In this document: positions 1 to 4,213 of the stretch, one piece after another
Numbering within the stretch: position 1 is the stretch's first letter
Layout of the letters: the number at the start of each line of letters is the position of its first letter
NCBI GenBank assembly: GCA_027038775.1
Contig: JALWGP010000038.1
Location: 1 to 5,452 of the forward strand
Source: Sedimenticola sp.
GTDB taxonomy: Bacteria; Pseudomonadota; Gammaproteobacteria; Chromatiales; Chromatiaceae
Direction: 5' to 3'
Length of the DNA stretch: 5,452 nt
Program-made: the position numbers and the translations under genes
Notes under the pieces: generated by a model
What the model was told of the DNA's origin: nothing
Seen by the model: only the letters and a program-made list of their open reading frames with translations
Databases searched by the model: none

Positions 1-400
1 CGACCTCTGCGTCGGCCAGCACCACGCCGAAGGGCTGGTCGCCGATGAGGGGCTCGCCGGTGAGGATGGCGTCGCCCAGCCCGCGCATCTGCTTCTGGCG
101 GGTGTAGGAAAAGGTGCAGGACTCGATGAGCCGGTTGGTGAGCTCCAGCAGTTTCTCCTTGTCGCTGCCTGCCACCGCCGCCTCCAGCACCGGGTTGCGG
201 TCAAAGAGGTCCTCGATGGCGTGCTTGCCCTTGCCGGTGACGATGGCGATGTCGTGCATCCCTGCCTGCAGTGCTTCCTCGACGCCGTACTGGATCAGCG
301 GCTTGTTGACGATGGGCAGCATCTCCTTGGGAATGGACTTGGTGGCGGGGAGGAAGCGGGTGCCGTAGCCGGCGGCGGGGAAGAGGCACTTGGTGATCAT
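1..400 (-). CDS. galU: UTP-glucose-1-phosphate uridylyltransferase, N-terminal part (cut by window edge)
   Basis: GalU makes UDP-glucose from UTP and glucose-1-phosphate in the cytoplasm, feeding polysaccharide, LPS and trehalose/osmolyte synthesis. About 133 residues are visible of the roughly 280-300 usual for the family. The start MITKCLFPAAGYGTRFLP holds the nucleotide-binding G-x-G-T-R loop, followed by PKEMLPIVNKPLIQYGVEEA and IVTGKGKHAIEDLFD. Later come CTFSYTRQ, GLGDAILTGEPLIGDQPF and GVVLAD, all typical of bacterial GalU. The ATG at 400 is preceded on the minus strand by AAGGA about 10 nt upstream. The gene lies 64 bp downstream of the HEXXH protein gene on the same strand, so the two may be co-transcribed. 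One oddity: after GVVLAD the last residues read A-E-V instead of the usual D-L-C, and the DNA there is the exact inverse of the expected codons (see findings). Reliable coding therefore probably covers only about 11-400. Confidence 0.95.
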   Translation of the reverse strand, partial: MITKCLFPAAGYGTRFLPATKSIPKEMLPIVNKPLIQYGVEEALQAGMHDIAIVTGKGKHAIEDLFDRNPVLEAAVAGSDKEKLLELTNRLIESCTFSYTRQKQMRGLGDAILTGEPLIGDQPFGVVLADAEV

Positions 401-438
401 GGCGGCCGGGTCCTTGTCTCGATTTCTGTTCCTGTTCG

Positions 439-461
439 CTCCCGGCGGCAGCGGCCGGGAG
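439..461 (-). other. GC-rich stem-loop between the HEXXH gene and galU
   Basis: A perfect 8-bp inverted repeat, CTCCCGGC (439-446) and GCCGGGAG (454-461), encloses a 7-nt loop. On the minus strand it starts 3 nt after the stop codon of the HEXXH gene. No run of T follows it in that direction, so it is not a convincing intrinsic terminator. It may pause transcription, protect the 3' end, or partly separate the upstream gene from galU. The stem is clear; the role is inference. Confidence 0.4.
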
Positions 462-464
462 GCG

Positions 465-953
465 TCATTTTCGCAGATTCCAGGTGGGGTTGTCCGCCGT
501 GTCGATGAGGCCGTGATCCAGTAGCCACTCGCGGGCGTCCCCGGCGTCTTCGTGGAACCAGGCCCGGGCGGAGCCGAGACGGAAGCTGTAGCCCCAGGCG
601 TCCATCTCGGCGAACATCCGTTCCCGGCCGTAGCCCGGGAAGTGGTCGGCCAGCAGGATTTGCAGGTAGCAGACACCGTTCTCCTCGTCGTAGCCGCCGC
701 CGGCATCGGTGTGCAGCACGCGGCGCCGCGACCCGTCCATGCAGATGTAGTGACAGCTCTCGTGCAGCGCCGAGTGGAGCGGTGTGTCGCCACGCACCAG
801 CAGACGGTTGCCGATGAGGCCGGCCTCGGGATCGCCGAACCAGGAGCCGGGGATGGGGGAACCGTCCGGCACCCGCTCCACCTCCAGCCCGTAGCGGCCC
901 ACCACCGCCTGCAGCGCTCCGGCCTCCGGGTCCTTGCAGAGGGTCATGTTCAT
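465..953 (-). CDS. Hypothetical protein with HEXXH motif (possible zincin-like metalloprotein)
   Basis: I cannot assign this 162-residue protein to a named family. Residues 57-73 read TPLHSALHESCHYICMD and contain HESCH (64-68), an HEXXH zinc-site pattern in what looks like a helix. It is followed by HTDAGGGYDEENGVCYLQILLAD, where E90 or E91, 22-23 residues after H68, could be the third metal ligand, as in gluzincin-type proteins. The C-terminal half (FPGYGRERMFAEMDAWGYSF, then ARAWFHEDAGDAREWLLDHGLI) looks like a compact soluble domain. There is no signal peptide or membrane segment, so it is probably cytoplasmic. The codon pattern and well-formed protein in this frame favour a real gene over the longer overlapping frame at 397-1044. 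The start ATG at 953 has no clear Shine-Dalgarno; a second ATG at 947 is possible. Peptidase activity is inference from the motif only. It may be co-transcribed with galU and is divergent from the hydrogenase operon. Confidence 0.8.
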   Translation of the reverse strand: MNMTLCKDPEAGALQAVVGRYGLEVERVPDGSPIPGSWFGDPEAGLIGNRLLVRGDTPLHSALHESCHYICMDGSRRRVLHTDAGGGYDEENGVCYLQILLADHFPGYGRERMFAEMDAWGYSFRLGSARAWFHEDAGDAREWLLDHGLIDTADNPTWNLRK

Positions 954-961
954 GAACGGGA

Positions 962-967
962 ATTGTA
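962..967 (-). promoter_or_regulatory. Candidate -10 element for the HEXXH gene
   Basis: On the minus strand the sequence TACAAT matches the sigma-70 -10 consensus at five of six positions. It would place the transcription start near 955, about 2 nt before the ATG at 953, giving an almost leaderless mRNA. That fits the lack of a Shine-Dalgarno. No good -35 hexamer is visible at 16-18 nt spacing, so the call is tentative. Confidence 0.3.
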
Positions 968-987
968 TCTGACGCCGGCGGGATGCA

Positions 988-1003
988 GGGGGCGCCTTTT
1001 GCG
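988..1003 (+). promoter_or_regulatory. Candidate sigma-54 (-24/-12) promoter for the hydrogenase operon
   Basis: The stretch GGGGGCGCCTTTTGCG has the required GG and GC dinucleotides at the correct spacing (989-990 and 1001-1002), plus the CG and TT of the consensus TGGCACG-N4-TTGCA: 8 of 12 specified positions. The start point would fall near 1013-1014, just before the ribosome binding site. Several hydrogenase operons are known to use sigma-54. In GC-rich DNA such a match can occur by chance, and no activator site is visible in the 74-bp gap. Confidence 0.2.
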
Positions 1004-1004
1004 C

Positions 1005-1010
1005 TATATT
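1005..1010 (+). promoter_or_regulatory. Alternative sigma-70 -10 element for the hydrogenase operon
   Basis: TATATT lies 17 nt before the start codon of the beta subunit in one of the few AT-rich spots of the region. It matches the -10 consensus at five of six positions. The start point would be near 1017, leaving a leader of only about 11 nt that just contains the Shine-Dalgarno. The hexamer at the expected -35 place (around 982-987) does not resemble TTGACA, so an activator would be needed. Confidence 0.25.
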
Positions 1011-1017
1011 GGAGCAG

Positions 1018-1022
1018 GGAGG
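1018..1022 (+). promoter_or_regulatory. Ribosome binding site fixing the beta-subunit start
   Basis: A perfect GGAGG lies 5 nt before the ATG at 1028. It supports 1028 over the in-frame ATG at 983, which would add 15 residues and lie upstream of the candidate promoter elements. Confidence 0.75.
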
Positions 1023-1027
1023 GAAAG

Positions 1028-2146
1028 ATGGAACAGCTCGTCATCGACGTGGAAGGCCTGCAGCAGCTGCTGGATCGTCTCGTGCAGCAGGTGTACGAGG
1101 TGATCGGGCCCCGCGTGCGCCACGGGGTGGTGACGCTGGCGCCCCTGCGGTCGGTCTCGGAGCTTCCCGCCGGTCTCGTGGAGGTGCAGGCCCCCGGCAG
1201 CTACCGCCTGGAGCCGATGGAGACCCGGGAGGGTGTACGCCCTCTCTTCGTCCACCGGGTGGGTCCCGAGAGCTGGAGGCACTTCCTCCACCCGCCGGCG
1301 GAACTGCTCTGGTGTGCCGAGCGCAAGGACGGCCACCTGCGGATCCATCCGCGTGCAGCGGAAGCTCCGCGACGAGCCTTTCTCGGCGTGCGCGCCTGCG
1401 ATCTCGCCGCCATCGCCATCCAGGACCGGGTGCTGGCGGGCGGCGCCCATGCCGATGCCGGCTATCTCGCCCGCCGGAACCGGCTCTTCATCGTGGCGGT
1501 GAACTGCACCAGCGCCGCCGACACCTGCTTCTGCCACTCCATGGGCTGCGGCCCGGAGGTGAAGGAGGGATTCGACCTGCTGCTCACGGAGCTCACCGGG
1601 GGCGGGGAGCACCGCTTCCTGGTGGAGGCCGGCAGCGATGCCGGTGCCAACCTGCTGCGGATGCTTCCCTCGCGCCTGCCGGAAAGGGGGGAGCTGGAGG
1701 AGCGCCGCCGGCGGTTGCGGCAGACCGCGGAGGGAATGAAACGCTCCCTGCCGCCGGGAGCCGCGTCGGTGCTGGCCCGGAACCTGGAGCACCCCCGCTG
1801 GCAGGCCCTGGGCGAGCGCTGCCTCGCCTGCGGCAACTGCACCTCGGTCTGCCCCACCTGTTTCTGCAGCCGCATGGCGGAGAAGACCGGCCTGGACGGC
1901 ACCCGGGCGGAACACTGGCGCTACCAGGACTCCTGCTTCAACGCCGCGCACAGCTATATCCACGGCGGCGTGCTGCGCCACGAGCGGGGATCGCGCTACC
2001 GCCAGTGGCTCACCCACAAGCTGCTCCACTGGCAGGCCCAGTTCGGTACCCCCGGCTGCACCGGCTGCGGGCGCTGCATCGCCTGGTGCCCGGTGGGCAT
2101 TGACCTCACCGAGGAGGTGCGGATGCTGGGGGAGGTGGCGGCATGA
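1028..2146 (+). CDS. hydB: Group 3b [NiFe]-hydrogenase (sulfhydrogenase) beta subunit, 4Fe-4S dicluster protein
   Basis: This is an electron-transfer subunit of the cytosolic NAD(P)-linked hydrogenase, related to Pyrococcus HydB and to anaerobic sulfite reductase subunit A. It would relay electrons within the beta/gamma diaphorase module. The protein has 372 residues from the ATG at 1028. Residues 120-125 read GVRACD, and residues 159-176 hold NCTSAADTCFCHSMGCGP; both are hallmarks of the family. Two ferredoxin-like motifs near the C-terminus each supply four cysteines for a [4Fe-4S] cluster: C265, C268, C271, C275 (CLACGNCTSVCP) and C344, C347, C350, C354 (CTGCGRCIAWCP). No signal peptide or membrane segment is present. 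It is first in the operon, and its stop overlaps the next start as ATGA. In Pyrococcus this subunit was linked to sulfur reduction in addition to H2 metabolism; whether that holds here is unknown. The symbol follows Pyrococcus usage. Confidence 0.93.
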   Translation: MEQLVIDVEGLQQLLDRLVQQVYEVIGPRVRHGVVTLAPLRSVSELPAGLVEVQAPGSYRLEPMETREGVRPLFVHRVGPESWRHFLHPPAELLWCAERKDGHLRIHPRAAEAPRRAFLGVRACDLAAIAIQDRVLAGGAHADAGYLARRNRLFIVAVNCTSAADTCFCHSMGCGPEVKEGFDLLLTELTGGGEHRFLVEAGSDAGANLLRMLPSRLPERGELEERRRRLRQTAEGMKRSLPPGAASVLARNLEHPRWQALGERCLACGNCTSVCPTCFCSRMAEKTGLDGTRAEHWRYQDSCFNAAHSYIHGGVLRHERGSRYRQWLTHKLLHWQAQFGTPGCTGCGRCIAWCPVGIDLTEEVRMLGEVAA

Positions 2147-2637
2147 CCCAGGTGGCAACCCCGGAGCTGGCAGAGCTGGAGCTCTTCCGCGGCGTGACGG
2201 CGGAACGGCTCGAGGCGGTCGCGCCCTGCGCCCGGCGGGAGCGACACGAAGCGGGCCGGCTGCTGCTGCGCCAGGGTGACGAGGCGGCCTCCCTCCACCT
2301 GCTCTGTTCCGGCAGCGTCTCCCTGGAGCTGGTGGTGCCGGGACGGGCGCCGCTGGTGCTGGAGACCCTGGGGCCCGGCGAGTTGGTGGGCGCCTCCTGG
2401 CTGCTGCCGCCGGCGCGGGTCCACTTCGACGTGCGCGCCCGGGAAGCGGTGGAGAGCCTCCGTTTCGACACCGGCTGCCTGCAGCGTGCCATGGAGGCCG
2501 ATCCCGGGCTGGGCTACCTCTTTTGCCGCCGCTTCATGGCGGTCGTGGTGCGCCGGCTCCAGGCGGCGCGCGTGCAGCTCATGGACCTCTACGGCCACCC
2601 GGAGCTCTTCGATCCGCAGCGGGGGAGGGGGCGGTGA
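2143..2637 (+). CDS. Stand-alone cyclic-nucleotide-binding-domain protein (Crp-like, no DNA-binding domain)
   Basis: This 164-residue protein resembles the cNMP-binding domain of CRP/FNR regulators. It starts with LELFRGVTAERLEAVAPCA, then GRLLLRQGDEAASLHLLCSGSVSLEL, the usual beta-roll pattern with a G-x-x-L-x-x-Q-G-D turn. The phosphate-binding-cassette region reads GPGELVGASWLLPPARVHFDVRA (about residues 77-99). Glu80 matches the CRP ribose-binding Glu, but the usual Arg is shifted: Arg92 stands 12 residues after the Glu rather than 10. I recognise the SWL-x-PP-x-R-x-HFD pattern from a group of single-domain cNMP-like proteins, so ligand binding may differ from cAMP. A C-terminal helix (CRRFMAVVVRRLQAARVQLMDLYG) follows, but the helix-turn-helix of CRP (about 210 residues in total) is absent, so it probably does not bind DNA. 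It sits inside the hydrogenase operon, overlapping the beta gene by 4 bp (ATGA) and the gamma gene by GTGA, with GGAGG at 2131-2135. An allosteric or assembly role for the hydrogenase is inference. Confidence 0.85.
   Translation: MTQVATPELAELELFRGVTAERLEAVAPCARRERHEAGRLLLRQGDEAASLHLLCSGSVSLELVVPGRAPLVLETLGPGELVGASWLLPPARVHFDVRAREAVESLRFDTGCLQRAMEADPGLGYLFCRRFMAVVVRRLQAARVQLMDLYGHPELFDPQRGRGR
2624..2628 (+). promoter_or_regulatory. Ribosome binding site supporting a GTG start for the gamma subunit
   Basis: GGAGG within a G-rich run lies 5 nt before the GTG at 2634 but 17 nt before the next in-frame ATG at 2646. This favours the GTG, whose last two bases form part of the TGA stop of the preceding gene. 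Confidence 0.65.
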
Positions 2638-3449
2638 AGGATCCCATGGTGCCCAGGGTCCTGCGCGTGCGCGAGTGCATCGAGGAGATGGAGGGGGTGG
2701 TGACCCTGGTGCTGGAGGCGCCCGGCCACTTCGCCTTCGAGCCCGGGCAGTTCAACATGCTCTACGCCTTCGGTGCGGGTGAGGTGCCCATCAGCATCAC
2801 CGGCGACCCGACGGAGTCCGGCGTGGTGCGCCACACGGTGCGCTCCGTGGGCCAGGTGAGTCATGCCCTTACCCGGCTGCGGCCCGGCATGGAGCTGGGC
2901 GTGCGCGGCCCCTTCGGTCGCGGCTGGCCCCTGGAGCGGGCCGAGGGGGGCGACCTGGTACTGGCCGCCGGCGGGCTGGGCCTGGCCCCCCTGCGCCCGG
3001 TGCTGCGGCAGGCAATGGCGCAGCGGTCGCGCTTCGGCCGGGTGGTGCTCTACTACGGCACCCGCAGCCCGGAGACCCTCCTATACCGGGAAGAGCTGGC
3101 GCAGTGGCAGGGGGCGGACATCGAGGTCCAGGTGACCGTGGACCGCGCCACTCCCGGCTGGCAGGGTCACGTGGGCGTGGTCACCGACCTCATGCAGCCG
3201 GGCCACTTCGACCCGGGATCCGCCCTGGCCCTGCTCTGCGGGCCCGAGGTGATGATGCGCTTCAGCGCCCTGCGGCTGCAGGAGCTGGGCGTCGCCACCG
3301 GATGCATCCACCTCTCCATGGAGCGCAACATGCACTGCGGCGTGGGGCTGTGCGGCCACTGCCAGTTCGGCCCCAAGCTGGTGTGCCAGGACGGGCCGGT
3401 CTTTCCCTTGGAGGAGGTGGAGCCCCTCATGAAGATCCGGGAGCTGTGA
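2634..3449 (+). CDS. hydG: Group 3b [NiFe]-hydrogenase gamma subunit, FAD/NAD(P)-binding reductase
   Basis: This is the flavoprotein of the complex. It is expected to bind FAD and a [2Fe-2S] cluster and to exchange electrons with NADP(H) or NAD(H) in the cytoplasm. It has 271 residues from the GTG at 2634; starting at the ATG at 2646 would drop four. The N-terminal ferredoxin-reductase-like barrel contains FEPGQF (35-40) and EVPISITGDP (50-59), the flavin-binding signature. The nucleotide-binding domain has AAGGLGLAPLRP (111-122) and YYGTRSPETLLY. The C-terminal cluster domain resembles that of PyrK, the dihydroorotate dehydrogenase electron-transfer subunit, with C235, C240, C243 and C251 in a C-x4-C-x2-C-x7-C pattern. 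The coenzyme preference cannot be read by eye. The stop overlaps the next start as TGATG. The symbol follows Pyrococcus HydBGDA and must not be confused with the [FeFe]-hydrogenase maturase HydG. PyrK or a sulfite reductase subunit B are the nearest alternatives, but the neighbours settle it. Confidence 0.93.
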   Translation: MKDPMVPRVLRVRECIEEMEGVVTLVLEAPGHFAFEPGQFNMLYAFGAGEVPISITGDPTESGVVRHTVRSVGQVSHALTRLRPGMELGVRGPFGRGWPLERAEGGDLVLAAGGLGLAPLRPVLRQAMAQRSRFGRVVLYYGTRSPETLLYREELAQWQGADIEVQVTVDRATPGWQGHVGVVTDLMQPGHFDPGSALALLCGPEVMMRFSALRLQELGVATGCIHLSMERNMHCGVGLCGHCQFGPKLVCQDGPVFPLEEVEPLMKIREL

Positions 3450-4213
3450 TGAAGCCGAAGTTGGCCATCTGGAAGTTCTCCTCCTGCGACGGCTGCCAGC
3501 TCGGTCTCCTCGACCTGGAGGAGGAGCTGCTGCAGCTGGCGGAACGGGTGGAGATCGCCCGCTTCGTGGAGGCGAGCCGCCGGGTGCTGCCCGGGCCCTA
3601 CGACCTCTCCCTGGTGGAGGGGGCCGTCTCCGCGCCGGAGGAGGTGGAGCAGCTCCGGCGCATCCGCGAGCGGTCGCGGGTGCTGGTGGCCATCGGTGCC
3701 TGCGCCACCGCCGGCGGCATCCAGGGGCTGCGCAACTTCCTCGACTTCGACCCGGTGAAGGTGCAGGTCTACCCGCGGCCGGAGATCGTCCGTTCCCTGG
3801 CCACCGCCACCCCCGTCAGCGAGCACGTGACGGTGGACTTCGAGCTCCACGGCTGCCCGGTGGAGAAGGGGCAGCTGCTGGAGCTGGTGAGCGCCCTCCT
3901 CGCCGGCCGCCGGCCGGAGATCCCGGCCTACAGCCAGTGCCAGGAGTGCAAGGCGGCGGGCACCCCCTGCATCATGGTGAGCCGGGGCGAGCCCTGCCTG
4001 GGCCCGGTCACCCGGGCCGGCTGCGGCAACCGCTGCCCGTCGGTGGGGCGCGGCTGCTACGGCTGCTTCGGTCCCTCGGAGGACGCCAACCCTGCGGCCC
4101 TGGGTGGGCGGCTGGCGGAACTGCGGCTGGAGGAGGCCACCATCCGGCGGTGGTTCCGGCTCTTCACCGCCTGGGCCGGCCCCTTCCGCGAGGAGAGCCT
4201 GCGCCATGAGTGA
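3449..4213 (+). CDS. hydD: Group 3b [NiFe]-hydrogenase delta (small) subunit
   Basis: The small subunit carries the FeS relay between the NiFe site in alpha and the beta/gamma reductase module. It has 254 residues with no twin-arginine signal, which fits a cytosolic enzyme. The proximal [4Fe-4S] ligands are visible as SSCDGC (C13, C16), GACAT (C85) and HGCP (C136). The C-terminal part has a dense set of cysteines, C164, C167, C174, C183, C192, C196, C203 and C206, in contexts such as QCQECK, EPCLGPVT and GCGNRCPSVGRGCYGCFGP. That is enough for two further clusters, as expected for this subfamily. The start ATG at 3449 shares one base with the gamma stop, and the start MKPKLAIWKFSSCDGCQ is typical, so the start is secure. 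Its 3' end overlaps the alpha gene by 8 bp, suggesting coupled synthesis of the two core subunits. F420-reducing group 3a small subunits are similar, but the neighbouring genes favour 3b. Confidence 0.95.
   Translation: MKPKLAIWKFSSCDGCQLGLLDLEEELLQLAERVEIARFVEASRRVLPGPYDLSLVEGAVSAPEEVEQLRRIRERSRVLVAIGACATAGGIQGLRNFLDFDPVKVQVYPRPEIVRSLATATPVSEHVTVDFELHGCPVEKGQLLELVSALLAGRRPEIPAYSQCQECKAAGTPCIMVSRGEPCLGPVTRAGCGNRCPSVGRGCYGCFGPSEDANPAALGGRLAELRLEEATIRRWFRLFTAWAGPFREESLRHE

Noticed and set aside
992..1004. Short inverted repeat GCGC-N5-GCGC as an operator
   Set aside because: Each arm is itself a palindrome of four bases and is expected by chance in DNA this rich in GC. It does not match an FNR, CRP or other operator I know.
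983..1027. Upstream in-frame ATG adding 15 residues to the beta subunit
   Set aside because: A perfect GGAGG stands 5 nt before the ATG at 1028, and the candidate promoter elements lie between the two ATGs. The added residues do not look like family sequence.
397..1044. A 215-codon minus-strand reading frame covering the HEXXH gene
   Set aside because: It is rich in Arg, Gly, Pro and Ala, as expected for an off-frame reading of GC-rich DNA, and it overlaps the galU start and hydB start. The 465-953 frame gives a balanced protein with a clear motif.
1004..2158. Long minus-strand frame opposite the beta-subunit gene
   Set aside because: It lies antisense to a gene with clear family motifs and its product shows no recognisable domain. 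It is open only because of high GC.
2523..2633. Earlier ATG in the gamma frame adding 37 residues
   Set aside because: This extension lies entirely inside the cNMP protein gene and is Pro/Gly/Arg-rich filler. The GTG at 2634 has a good ribosome binding site and the typical overlap.
2143..2637. A Crp/Fnr transcription factor controlling the operon
   Set aside because: The protein ends about 50-60 residues short of CRP and lacks the helix-turn-helix, so direct DNA binding is not supported.
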